From an uncultured Flavobacteriaceae bacterium (GTDB lineage: Bacteria > Bacteroidota > Bacteroidia > Flavobacteriales > Flavobacteriaceae), in contig CANMXP010000005.1 of assembly GCA_947501845.1 (NCBI GenBank), positions 62,001 through 126,000 of the forward strand: a DNA stretch of 64,000 bases, written 5' to 3'. Shown in pieces: positions 19,104-27,604 of this stretch. Positions within the stretch are counted from its first letter, which is position 1; every line of letters begins with the position of its first letter. The notes beneath the pieces were generated by a model. The model was not told the DNA's origin. It ran no database searches and was given only the letters and a program-made list of their open reading frames with translations. Position numbers and translations under genes: made by a program.

Positions 19104-19660
19104 TTGTAGTTCGGATTTTCTGGAGCATTAGACCAAATACTGTATTCGCCTCCAAACTCTAACATTTTTTCTTTCCAAAATGATTTATAATCTTTCTCTA
19201 TAATATCTTTCTTGTAAATATTCTCGGTAACAACCCAAGAATTAGCTTTAAGTTCTTCTTCTAATTGATTGGCTTCCCAGCCCGAATATCCAAGAAAAAA
19301 GCGAATATCGTTTTCGTTTATGTCTCCATTTGTAATAAGTTCGGCAACTTTACTAAAATCACCGCCCCAATAAATACCTAAAGAAATTTCAATGCTTTCG
19401 GGTATTAACTTGGGTATTTTATGGATGAAATATAAATTATCTTGTTCTACAGGTCCCCCGTTATATACTTTGTAAGTAGCTTCAACTTCTGGAACCAGTT
19501 CATTAATAGTATAATCCAAAGGTTTATTGAGTATAAAGCCTATAGAACCATCTTTAGAATGGTCTGCAATTAATACTATCGAGCGATTAAAAGAAACATC
19601 ACCTATAATCGCAGGTTCAGCGATTAATAAATCACCTTTCTTTGGTTTAATTGTTGTCAT
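19100..19660 (-). CDS. YqgE/AlgH family protein
   Basis: A 186-residue protein of the UPF0301/DUF179 family. It has the signatures GDLLIAEPAIIGDVSFNRSI at the N-terminus, GFILNKPL, NGGPVEQDNLYFIH, and GYSGWEANQLEEEL in the C-terminal half. The family is widespread and its molecular function is not established; AlgH in Pseudomonas has been linked to alginate regulation. It is convergent with the aminotransferase gene and upstream of nothing obvious on the same strand. Confidence 0.92.
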   Translation of the reverse strand: MTTIKPKKGDLLIAEPAIIGDVSFNRSIVLIADHSKDGSIGFILNKPLDYTINELVPEVEATYKVYNGGPVEQDNLYFIHKIPKLIPESIEISLGIYWGGDFSKVAELITNGDINENDIRFFLGYSGWEANQLEEELKANSWVVTENIYKKDIIEKDYKSFWKEKMLEFGGEYSIWSNAPENPNYN

Positions 19661-19731
19661 GCTTTTGAGGTATTAGCAATTAAATCTAACGTTTATTTAT
19701 CAAAAAAGCAACTGTTTTATTGATATATAAA

Positions 19732-19764
19732 AAAAGATGCCTTCAAATTTTGAAGACATCTTTT
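19732..19764 (-). terminator. Terminator after the HU gene
   Basis: AAAAGATG (19732-19739) pairs with CATCTTTT (19757-19764), and CTTCAAA (19741-19747) pairs with TTTGAAG (19749-19755), with one internal mismatch. It sits 23 bases beyond the HU stop codon, and on the minus strand it ends in a T-run. Confidence 0.75.
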
Positions 19765-19786
19765 AATATAAAAAGAAGTAAACTAA

Positions 19787-20059
19787 TTAGTTTACTGCAT
19801 TTGATAAATCTGATCCAGCTTTAAACTTAACAACGTTTTTAGCTTTAATTTTGATAGTTTGTCCAGTTTGAGGGTTTCTTCCTTCTCTTGCAGCTCTTTT
19901 AGAAACTGACCAAGAACCGAATCCTACTAAAGAAACTCTATTACCTTTTTGTAAAGCTCCTTCAATTTCAATGATCGCACACTCTAAAGCTTTCTTTGCA
20001 GCTGCTTTAGTAATTCCTGCGTGTTCCGCCATTGCGTCGATTAAATCTGTTTTGTTCAT
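19787..20059 (-). CDS. HU family DNA-binding protein
   Basis: A 90-residue histone-like protein. It has MNKTDLIDAMAEHAGITK, the conserved GFGSW turn, the RxGRNPQTG arm tip and a C-terminal KFKAGSDLSNAVN, all canonical for HU. It bends and compacts DNA as a dimer. It is monocistronic, with a clear promoter at 20116-20145 and a terminator at 19732-19764, as expected for an abundant protein. Confidence 0.97.
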   Translation of the reverse strand: MNKTDLIDAMAEHAGITKAAAKKALECAIIEIEGALQKGNRVSLVGFGSWSVSKRAAREGRNPQTGQTIKIKAKNVVKFKAGSDLSNAVN

Positions 20060-20115
20060 AATATAAAATTTAATTATTAATAAAATTGGTTAAACATTAT
20101 TGTTAAATCCTACTA

Positions 20116-20145
20116 CAAATTTATACGGATTATGAAACCATGCAA
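20116..20145 (-). promoter_or_regulatory. HU promoter (-33 TTG and -7 TAnnTTTG)
   Basis: On the minus strand TAAATTTG (20116-20123) is preceded by TTG with a 19-base spacer, close to the Bacteroidota consensus TTTG-N19-TAnnTTTG. The predicted leader is about 50 bases before the HU start. Confidence 0.65.
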
Positions 20146-20248
20146 GTAATAGCAAGGGAAAAACGCGGTATTGTTAATAACTTGGTACTTTTGTTAATAA
20201 AGGAAGTGTATTTTGTCGATAATTTGTTATATCAATGATAATAAGGGT

Positions 20249-21196
20249 TTAGAGCGCTTTAGCATTTTCTTCAAAAGCATAGCCGTTTAATAGTGATTTT
20301 ACATCCATAGTTCGTTTGCCAGGAAGTTTAATTTCCTTTATAATAATATAACCATTTGTAACTGCAACTTTTAACGTTTTCTTATTAATAATTATGGTAC
20401 CAATACTTTCTGTATGCACTGTTATTTCTTTTTCGATTTGATATATTTTTACATCTAATCTATCTTCTCCATTTATAAAGGTACACCAGGCTGATGGATA
20501 GGGACTTAAGCCGCGAATCTTATTATAGATGTTATCTATAGATTCATTCCAGTCAATCTTACAATTGTCTTTATTTAGTTTATAAGCTGTTCTAATGTCT
20601 TTTGTTGTTTTCTGTGGTGTAGTTTCTACATCCCCCTCTTTTATTTCATCTACGGTCCTTAAAACTAAGTCACTCCCTATGTTCATTAACTTATCGTGTA
20701 AACTCCCTACGTTTTCATCAGGTTCTATGTTTATTTCTTCTTGAAGAATCATATCACCAGTATCAATTTTTTCATCGATAAAAAAGGTTGAAACCCCTGT
20801 TTTAGTTTCTCCATTAATGATGGCCCAATTAATAGGAGCTGCGCCTCGATAATTTGGAAGTAGTGATGCATGTAAATTAAAAGTACCATATTCGGGCATT
20901 TGCCAAACCACTTTTGGTAGCATTCTAAATGCCACAACAATTTGAAGGTTTGCATCAAGAGCCTTTAATTCATTTAAAAAATCATCATGTTTTAAATTAG
21001 TGGGCTGTAAAATTTTTAAGTTAACCCCTTTGGCATATTGTTTTACGGCGCTTTCGTTTAATTTGCGTCCACGGCCAGCGGGTTTATCTGGTGCGGTTAT
21101 AACACCTACAATGTTATACTGACTTTCGACCAATGCTTTTAAAGTGGCAACGGCAAAATCTGGAGTGCCCATAAATACAATTCTTAAATCTCTCAT
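20249..21196 (-). CDS. fmt: Methionyl-tRNA formyltransferase
   Basis: A 315-residue Fmt that formylates initiator Met-tRNA using 10-formyl-tetrahydrofolate. The N-terminal RIVFMGTPDFAV, the active-site segment FNLHASLLPNYRGAAPINWA and DTGDMI are all present, and a C-terminal OB-like domain follows (about 205-315). Its start overlaps the recQ stop by four bases, so it is translationally coupled to recQ. It is last in a three-gene minus-strand operon (ATPase, recQ, fmt). Confidence 0.96.
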   Translation of the reverse strand: MRDLRIVFMGTPDFAVATLKALVESQYNIVGVITAPDKPAGRGRKLNESAVKQYAKGVNLKILQPTNLKHDDFLNELKALDANLQIVVAFRMLPKVVWQMPEYGTFNLHASLLPNYRGAAPINWAIINGETKTGVSTFFIDEKIDTGDMILQEEINIEPDENVGSLHDKLMNIGSDLVLRTVDEIKEGDVETTPQKTTKDIRTAYKLNKDNCKIDWNESIDNIYNKIRGLSPYPSAWCTFINGEDRLDVKIYQIEKEITVHTESIGTIIINKKTLKVAVTNGYIIIKEIKLPGKRTMDVKSLLNGYAFEENAKAL

Positions 21197-23097
21197 GTAT
21201 GACTTAATTTATATGTGTTTGTTGGTGTAATGATTATAATGTTATGTTCTAATAGTAATTTTAAAACTATTTTTAAATCTGTTTCTCTACAATTTAAAGT
21301 TGACATCATGTCTCTGGATGATAGATCACCGTTTTCTAAGAGTTCTATAATACGTTTTTTTGTGATATTTAAGCCTTCAATAGAAGTGTCTTTTTTAGAA
21401 TTTATACAAACTGAGCAAATACCACATGGCTTTATGTCTTTTTCTCCAAAATAGGTTAAGAGTTGCACGCTTTTGCAAACAGAATCATTTTCAATATAAT
21501 CAAGTATGGCATGAACCTGATTTTGTTTTAATGCATTTTGCTGTTGTATTATTGATGCTATTCTGTTAATGGTTTTTTCATCTTCCCGAGGCTCAATAAA
21601 AGTAATTTGAGCATCTGTCTTTGCCAAGTTTAGGGTAATAATTTCATCCCTTTCTAATTGTTGAAGTGTTTGTATTAATTTGCTCTCGGTTACAGAAGCC
21701 TTTTGGCATATTTTCACCAAATCAATTTTAGTCACATGGTCGAATATACCGCCATACATTCTCAGTATTGATTTTACAATAATATTAAAATCCTGATGCG
21801 TTTCTAAATAATTAAAAAGTGCAGTACTTGGGATAGTAAATTGAGCAGTAACTTTGTTTTTAAATTGTTTAGATAAAGTGATAATGCTATTTCTATCTAA
21901 TAATAATAAGGCGTTATAACATAAAATGGAACTAAAATTATAGATTTTACAAAAGGCGTTAAATTCAAAATCGAAAGTTAGGTATTCACCTTCACCGTAA
22001 GATATTTGAAAATAGTTGCACAATTTTCTATAAACCTGCTTCACAAAATCTATGGTTGGCAACACGTTTAAAAATTGATTTTTTACTAAAATAGAATCAC
22101 TATTGTTTTTTAAAATAACAGCAAAAGCTTTTTCACCATTTCGACCTGCGCGACCAGCTTCTTGAAAATAACTTTCAATACTTTCTGGTAAGTTAAAATG
22201 AATTACTGTTTTAACATCTGGTTTATCAATGCCCATACCAAAAGCATTAGTTGCTACCATAACTTGTTTTTGGTTCTGCGACCAGGCTGTCATGTTAGTA
22301 TCTTTTTCAACATTTGAAAGTCCACCGTGATAATACGTTGAAGTGATATTTTTAGATGTTAAAAAAGCACAGATTTCTACAGTTAGTTTCCTGTTTCTAA
22401 CATAAATAATAGATGATGCTACATGTTTTTTTAAAATGGTTTCAAGTCGGTAAAATTTATCATCTTCATGAAATACCATGTAAGCTAAATTGAGCCTGAC
22501 AAAAGATTGTTTGAATATTTTGGGTTGAATAAAATCAAGTTCTTTTATAATATCTTCAACGACTTCTGGTTTTGCTGAAGCCGTTAAGGCAACTACATTG
22601 GCACTAGGTTGTATTTGGCGCAATATAGATATGTTTTTATAGGCAGGTCTAAAATCACTTCCCCATTGAGAAATACAATGAGCTTCATCTACAGCTATTA
22701 AATTAACATTCATTAGCCTGATACGATCCTGAACCAATTCTTGTTGCAAACGTTCTGGCGACAAATACAGGAACTTGTAATTTCCATATACACAATTATC
22801 CAAAAGGGTATCTAATTGATTATAACTTATCCCACTTGTTATGGCCATGGCTTTAATGCCTTTGTTGTTTAAGGCAAGTACCTGATCTTTCATAAGAGAA
22901 ATTAAAGGAGAAATAACTATACAAATTCCATCTTTAGCTAAGGCTGGAATTTGAAAGCATAACGACTTTCCACCGCCAGTAGGCAATAGCACAAAAGTAT
23001 CTTCACCATCAATAACGGCATTAATAATGTGCTCTTGGTTTAGCCTGAAAGCTGTAAAATTCCAATAACGTTCTAATATGTTTATGGGATGTTCCAT
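21193..23097 (-). CDS. recQ: RecQ family ATP-dependent DNA helicase
   Basis: A 634-residue superfamily 2 helicase. Walker A is LLPTGGGKS (38-46) and the DEAH box is at 137-140 with the RecQ-specific aromatic-rich loop HCISQWGSDFRP. Motif VI is QEAGRAGRNGE. A zinc-binding C4 set (VCKS, CGICSVC) is near 575-600. The C-terminus is a short winged-helix-like region, with no clear HRDC domain. It unwinds DNA 3' to 5' in recombination repair. It starts two bases after the ATPase gene's stop. Confidence 0.93.
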   Translation of the reverse strand: MEHPINILERYWNFTAFRLNQEHIINAVIDGEDTFVLLPTGGGKSLCFQIPALAKDGICIVISPLISLMKDQVLALNNKGIKAMAITSGISYNQLDTLLDNCVYGNYKFLYLSPERLQQELVQDRIRLMNVNLIAVDEAHCISQWGSDFRPAYKNISILRQIQPSANVVALTASAKPEVVEDIIKELDFIQPKIFKQSFVRLNLAYMVFHEDDKFYRLETILKKHVASSIIYVRNRKLTVEICAFLTSKNITSTYYHGGLSNVEKDTNMTAWSQNQKQVMVATNAFGMGIDKPDVKTVIHFNLPESIESYFQEAGRAGRNGEKAFAVILKNNSDSILVKNQFLNVLPTIDFVKQVYRKLCNYFQISYGEGEYLTFDFEFNAFCKIYNFSSILCYNALLLLDRNSIITLSKQFKNKVTAQFTIPSTALFNYLETHQDFNIIVKSILRMYGGIFDHVTKIDLVKICQKASVTESKLIQTLQQLERDEIITLNLAKTDAQITFIEPREDEKTINRIASIIQQQNALKQNQVHAILDYIENDSVCKSVQLLTYFGEKDIKPCGICSVCINSKKDTSIEGLNITKKRIIELLENGDLSSRDMMSTLNCRETDLKIVLKLLLEHNIIIITPTNTYKLSHT

Positions 23098-23099
23098 AA

Positions 23100-23639
23100 T
23101 TACATATTCAATGTGTTTAAAATAAAATCAGTACGATTTTCTACAGTATCAAAAGGAACATCGATAAGGTTGTAATTAAAACCTTTATAGGTATTTAATA
23201 AGTGTTCGTGAATATTTAAAGCTTGTTCAAAATTTTCATAACGTTCATTATCGCTCTTATAAATAGCTTCCCAAGGTTTTAAAATAAAAACAATATCGTA
23301 GGTAGAACCTTTACAAGTGTCTATAAAACTTTGAGGATATGTGTCTCCAATATAATCCATATAGGCTAGCACATCTGGAAGACCTCTATCGAAAAAAACA
23401 ACTTCAGAAGAGCGTTTTTCGGCATTTAAAAATTGTTGCTGTCGGCCTTTTAAAAGTAATTTGCTAAATAATAACGGGTTGGTTAAAAATAGTTGATCAA
23501 TGCCATCCTTTTTTGCTTCTAAAGTAATCTGACGTGAAATTTCTTCAAGACAAGTATAGCCCCTACCAATCAATTCGTTTATTAAGGTAGATTTTCCAGT
23601 TCCAGGACCTCCTGTAATTACTATTTTCGTAGTGTTCAA
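23100..23639 (-). CDS. AAA_28 family P-loop ATPase/kinase-like protein
   Basis: A 179-residue P-loop protein with GGPGTGKST at 10-18 and the AAA_28 segment LIGRGYTCLEEISRQI. FFDRGLPDVLAYMDY forms the Walker B-like region. Related proteins resemble NadR nucleotide kinases, but the substrate is unknown. The start codon appears to be TTG at 23639, because no in-frame ATG lies upstream. It is the first gene of the operon with recQ and fmt. Confidence 0.8.
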   Translation of the reverse strand: MNTTKIVITGGPGTGKSTLINELIGRGYTCLEEISRQITLEAKKDGIDQLFLTNPLLFSKLLLKGRQQQFLNAEKRSSEVVFFDRGLPDVLAYMDYIGDTYPQSFIDTCKGSTYDIVFILKPWEAIYKSDNERYENFEQALNIHEHLLNTYKGFNYNLIDVPFDTVENRTDFILNTLNM

Positions 23640-23816
23640 ATCGGCATTATTTTTCCGTAAAAATCGGAATTAAACTGCGATAAAAAAAATGGAAATAAAA
23701 ACAGTTAAAATCAAAGTTTTTAATTGATAGCATTATGTATATAAGAATGGTATTGCGTAGTACAAATAAGAGCTTAAGTATGCTGTGAAAAATAATGATA
23801 TAAACAGATGAAACTG

Positions 23817-23824
23817 TATATTTG
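23817..23824 (+). promoter_or_regulatory. TAnnTTTG box before the DUF493 gene
   Basis: TATATTTG lies 18 bases before the chosen ATG at 23843, implying a leader of only about ten bases. No strong -33 element is visible. Confidence 0.5.
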
Positions 23825-23842
23825 CACGATATAATAAGATTT

Positions 23843-24136
23843 ATGGACTCACCTTTAAATTCTGAAGAATTTTACGAAAAACTAAAAGGGCAATTGTATG
23901 AAACCACAAGTTGGCCTGCGGAATATTTATATAAATTCATTATAAAATCTGATACCCAAAAAATAGCTAAACTTGAAGCCATTTTTAATAACCTTGGAGC
24001 TGTTATAAATAAAATAGAATCTAAAAACGGTAAATACACGAGTGTTTCGGTTAATTTACTGATGAGGAGTCCAGATGCAGTTATTGAAAAGTATAAAGAA
24101 GTTGCAGAAAAAGTAGAAGGGGTGATAAGTCTTTAG
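23843..24136 (+). CDS. DUF493 family protein (YbeD-like)
   Basis: A 97-residue ferredoxin-like-fold protein of the DUF493/YbeD family. FYEKLKGQLYETTSWPAEYLYKF at the start and GKYTSVSVNLLMRSPDAVIEKY later match the family pattern. The ATG at 23843 is chosen over an upstream TTG at 23822, because the TTG lies inside the predicted promoter box. The family is thought to have a small regulatory, ACT-like role, but none is established here. It begins a plus-strand set with DUF4290 and murA. Confidence 0.85.
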   Translation: MDSPLNSEEFYEKLKGQLYETTSWPAEYLYKFIIKSDTQKIAKLEAIFNNLGAVINKIESKNGKYTSVSVNLLMRSPDAVIEKYKEVAEKVEGVISL

Positions 24137-24156
24137 TTTTTTTTTGTATTTTGCGC

Positions 24157-24852
24157 ATGCATACCAACTTACATGCAAAAACAATTAATTCTACACATTT
24201 AATTTTGGATATAGATAATTTAGAATACAATACAGAGCGTGAGCATTTAATTATTCCAGAATATGGACGCCATATGCAGAAAATGATTAATTATGCTAAA
24301 ACTGTAGAAGTAAAGGAAGAACGTAACAAAGTAGCAAAAGCCATTATTTCCGTAATGGGAAACATGCAGCCACATTTAAGAGATGTTCCAGATTTTCAAC
24401 ATAAACTTTGGGATCAACTCTTTATCATGTCTAATTTTGAATTAGATGTCGATTCTCCTTTCGAAAGACCTACAAAAGAACTTTTTGAAGAGCGTCCAGA
24501 GCCTTTAAAATACCCACAAAACTTTCCCAAATATCGTTTTTATGGAAATAACATTAAAACAATGATCGATGTTGCAAATACATGGGAAGCAGGAGAACTT
24601 AAAGAAGCTTTAGTGTATACCATAGCAAATCATATGAAGAAGTGTTTTTTGAATTGGAATAAGGACACTGTTGAAGATGCCGTGATTTTTAATCATTTAT
24701 ATGAGCTTTCTGGAGGGCAAATTAATTTAAAAGATTCTAAAGAGGATTTATCAGACTCATCTAGTCTGTTGCGTTCTAAGAACAAATTTTCAAGTAATAA
24801 TAAGAAAGGCCATCACAAAAAGAATTCTAACAGACAAAGAAAACGCCACTAG
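24157..24852 (+). CDS. DUF4290 domain protein
   Basis: A 231-residue cytoplasmic protein of DUF4290, a Bacteroidota family without known function. LEYNTEREHLIIPEYGRHMQ and HLRDVPDFQHKLWDQLF are characteristic. The C-terminal 30 residues are strongly basic and low-complexity (HHKKNSNRQRKRH), suggesting nucleic-acid or ribosome contact. The ATG at 24157 is preferred to the in-frame TTG at 24151, which is part of a TATTTTG promoter-like box. It is directly followed by murA, eight bases away, a conserved-looking pairing. Confidence 0.9.
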   Translation: MHTNLHAKTINSTHLILDIDNLEYNTEREHLIIPEYGRHMQKMINYAKTVEVKEERNKVAKAIISVMGNMQPHLRDVPDFQHKLWDQLFIMSNFELDVDSPFERPTKELFEERPEPLKYPQNFPKYRFYGNNIKTMIDVANTWEAGELKEALVYTIANHMKKCFLNWNKDTVEDAVIFNHLYELSGGQINLKDSKEDLSDSSSLLRSKNKFSSNNKKGHHKKNSNRQRKRH

Positions 24853-24860
24853 TTACAGGT

Positions 24861-26171
24861 ATGGGAACATTTAAAATTGAAGGTGGGCATCAACTAAAAG
24901 GAAGCATACGACCTCAAGGAGCCAAAAACGAAGCGTTACAAATTTTATGTGCAGTTTTACTAACACCAGAATTAGTAACGATCAATAATATTCCAGACAT
25001 CGTAGATGTAAATAAACTAATTAACTTATTAAGAAAATTAGGAGTTAAAATTGAAAAGCTAAAGCATGGAACTTATACTTTTCAGGCTGATGATCTCAAT
25101 TTAGATTATTTAGAATCTGATGCGTTTAAAGTTGATGGACGCGGTTTACGAGGATCGATTATGATTGTTGGGCCTTTATTAGCACGCTTTGGAAGGGGAT
25201 ATATTCCAAAACCTGGAGGTGATAAAATAGGACGAAGACGATTAGATACCCATTTTGAAGGACTCATAAATTTAGGCGCTAAATTCCGTTATAGTAAAGA
25301 AGAACAGTTTTATGGTGTAGAAGCTGATAAACTTAAGGGGACTTATATGCTTCTTGAAGAAGCTTCGGTTACAGGAACGGCAAATATTGTTATGGCTGCA
25401 GTTTTGGCAGAAGGTAAGACAACAATATATAATGCTGCTTGCGAGCCGTATTTGCAACAATTATGCAAAATGCTAAATAGAATGGGGGCCAAAATAAGTG
25501 GCGTTGGTTCTAATATGTTAATTATTGATGGTGTAGAAGCTTTAGAAGGAACAGACCATACTATGCTACCAGATATGATTGAAATTGGTAGTTGGATCGG
25601 ACTTGCTGCCATGACAAAAAGTGAGCTGACTATTACCAATGTATCATGGAACGACTTAGGAGTGATCCCTAATGTTTTTAGAAAATTAGGTATTACTGTT
25701 GAGCGCCAAGGGGATAATATTCATATTCCTGCGCATACAAATGGTTACGAAATACAAAGTTTTATTGATGGTTCTATTTTAACTATTTCTGATGCGCCTT
25801 GGCCTGGGTTTACTCCAGATTTATTAAGTATTATTTTAGTAGTCGCGACACAAGCTAGAGGAAGTGTTTTAGTACATCAAAAAATGTTTGAAAGCCGATT
25901 GTTCTTTGTCGACAAATTAATTGATATGGGTGCAAAGATTATATTGTGCGACCCACACCGAGCTACAGTTATAGGACACGATTATAAGTCGACATTAAAG
26001 GCAACTACCATGACATCGCCAGATATTCGTGCAGGGGTGTCATTGCTTATAGCAGCGCTTTCAGCTAAAGGAACATCAACAATTCAAAACATAGAGCAAA
26101 TTGACCGTGGTTACGAGCGTATAGATGAGCGTTTGCGTGCTATAGGCGCTAAAATTGAAAGAATAGATTAG
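24861..26171 (+). CDS. murA: UDP-N-acetylglucosamine 1-carboxyvinyltransferase
   Basis: A 436-residue EPSP-synthase-fold enzyme that transfers enolpyruvate from PEP to UDP-GlcNAc, the first committed step of peptidoglycan synthesis. N-terminal IRPQGAKNEALQILCAVLL and the C-terminal DIRAGVSLLIAAL are standard. In the catalytic loop, the position of Escherichia coli Cys115 is D121 (PGGDKIGRRRLDTH). Asp at this position is a known natural variant that keeps activity and prevents fosfomycin alkylation. It is translated from the same strand as DUF4290, eight bases apart. Confidence 0.97.
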   Translation: MGTFKIEGGHQLKGSIRPQGAKNEALQILCAVLLTPELVTINNIPDIVDVNKLINLLRKLGVKIEKLKHGTYTFQADDLNLDYLESDAFKVDGRGLRGSIMIVGPLLARFGRGYIPKPGGDKIGRRRLDTHFEGLINLGAKFRYSKEEQFYGVEADKLKGTYMLLEEASVTGTANIVMAAVLAEGKTTIYNAACEPYLQQLCKMLNRMGAKISGVGSNMLIIDGVEALEGTDHTMLPDMIEIGSWIGLAAMTKSELTITNVSWNDLGVIPNVFRKLGITVERQGDNIHIPAHTNGYEIQSFIDGSILTISDAPWPGFTPDLLSIILVVATQARGSVLVHQKMFESRLFFVDKLIDMGAKIILCDPHRATVIGHDYKSTLKATTMTSPDIRAGVSLLIAALSAKGTSTIQNIEQIDRGYERIDERLRAIGAKIERID

Positions 26172-26226
26172 GTTTTTATCTATAATCTATAATTTTAAAA
26201 TTTGACTTTAAAGAGCAACAAAAAAC

Positions 26227-26457
26227 TTAACTAACTTTTTGTGTAAAACGAAACTCGTCGTATTTGTTTTTTATATGTTTTAAAAAATACCTCCCTTTAG
26301 AATCTGTGTTTTTGAATTCCTGCCACACGGTTTTAGGTAAATTATGATACTGTCTGATTTGTTGAGTTTTTTTAAATTCTATTTCTAAAATTTTACTTTC
26401 AAAATCATAACCGATACTGTTTAGTATTGAAGATTCTATATGTTCTCGTTCTAACAT
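26227..26457 (-). CDS. KTSC domain protein
   Basis: A 76-residue protein of the KTSC family, named for the C-terminal Lys-Thr-Ser-Cys-like region. SSILNSIGYDFESKILEIEF and the later GRYFLKHIKNKY match the family's SxI-IGYD-xLEVEF and KGKYFNKxI signatures. Function is unknown; in other proteins the domain occurs near lysyl-tRNA synthetases or alone. It is a single gene on the minus strand, convergent with murA. Confidence 0.8.
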   Translation of the reverse strand: MLEREHIESSILNSIGYDFESKILEIEFKKTQQIRQYHNLPKTVWQEFKNTDSKGRYFLKHIKNKYDEFRFTQKVS

Positions 26458-26682
26458 AAGTTAAAGTTTTGATTGACATATCTCAAAAGTAGGATTTTTA
26501 TTTCATAAAAGAAAGTAAGTACTTATACTTATTTTGAGTGCATTGTTATAAAAATATTAAAAATCAAAATAAAATGTATCATCCTTTAAACAGAAATAAT
26601 CATTTGTTTTTAATTTAATAAAACATTCTTAACATGTTAAAATAGTAGGGTTGAAGTAATAATTACTATTTTTGCAAGCGTT

Positions 26683-27474
26683 TTACTTTGTTGTATTCCT
26701 ACCAATTATGAACAGGTAATCCCCAAAGTTATTTTGGTAAACCTTAGCAACTTTGTCAAATTTTCCGTTATCAATGTCTTTTCTTAAATCAATTAACCCT
26801 TGCTTTACTTCTATACGATTTGCGAGTGATGAAAAAGAAGAAATCCCATGTCTTATTTGGCTATCAAAATAAAGTTCTGGGTTTTGTTTCCCGCAATACA
26901 AAAACTGATCTTGTAAATCGGGTTTGATAAAGTATTCATCCGTTTTGTAAAGTTCAATTCCGACACTTTTCATTGCGCTTTCAACCTTTTTCAAGGTTGG
27001 CATTTGATTTATCGAGTCTGCTAACATTTTTGGGAAATAGTGTTTGAGCCAATAGCCTTCCATTTGTTCTGGTGTCGAGGTGAAAATCACAATTTTCCCA
27101 TTAGGCTTTAAAACTCTTTTAAGTTCCAAAAAACTTTTTTTTAAATCAACCCAATGATGAATAGTAAGAGAGGCCATTATACCATCTACAGAGTTTTGAG
27201 GAAGTCCTGTATTTTCCGCCGAACCAATTTTCCAATCAATACTTTTATTTCTTGTCTTTGCTTTTTCAAGCATTTTTTTTGAAGGATCGATTCCAATAAA
27301 TTGAAATCCTTTTTTTTGAATTTCGTTTGTGTAATTTCCAGTTCCGCAACCAATATCTAAATAAGTGCCATCTTTATTTGGATTTAGATGATGCAATAGT
27401 TGCTCTGTTAAAAATGGGTCCGCTTTTCGAGTAATATTATAATCAATACCTATTTTATCATATTTTATTGCCAT
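26683..27474 (-). CDS. Class I SAM-dependent methyltransferase
   Basis: A 263-residue methyltransferase. The SAM-binding motif I is LDIGCGTGNYT near 39-49, followed by GIDPSKKMLEKA (motif II), and SLTIHHWVDLKKSFLELKRVLKPNGKI is the motif III-IV region of Methyltransf_11. The substrate is unknown; the overall form resembles small-molecule methyltransferases. It is a single gene with about 200 bases of AT-rich sequence on one side and 130 on the other. Confidence 0.87.
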   Translation of the reverse strand: MAIKYDKIGIDYNITRKADPFLTEQLLHHLNPNKDGTYLDIGCGTGNYTNEIQKKGFQFIGIDPSKKMLEKAKTRNKSIDWKIGSAENTGLPQNSVDGIMASLTIHHWVDLKKSFLELKRVLKPNGKIVIFTSTPEQMEGYWLKHYFPKMLADSINQMPTLKKVESAMKSVGIELYKTDEYFIKPDLQDQFLYCGKQNPELYFDSQIRHGISSFSSLANRIEVKQGLIDLRKDIDNGKFDKVAKVYQNNFGDYLFIIGRNTTK

Positions 27475-27604
27475 TATAGTGTTATGTTCATTAATAAGAA
27501 ATATTTAGTTAATTCAAACTTATTAAATATCTCTTTTGTTTAACTAAAAAAGCTCCAATTTTAATTGAAGCTTTAGTTGTATTTTATAATATGTTTTATG
27601 AAAT

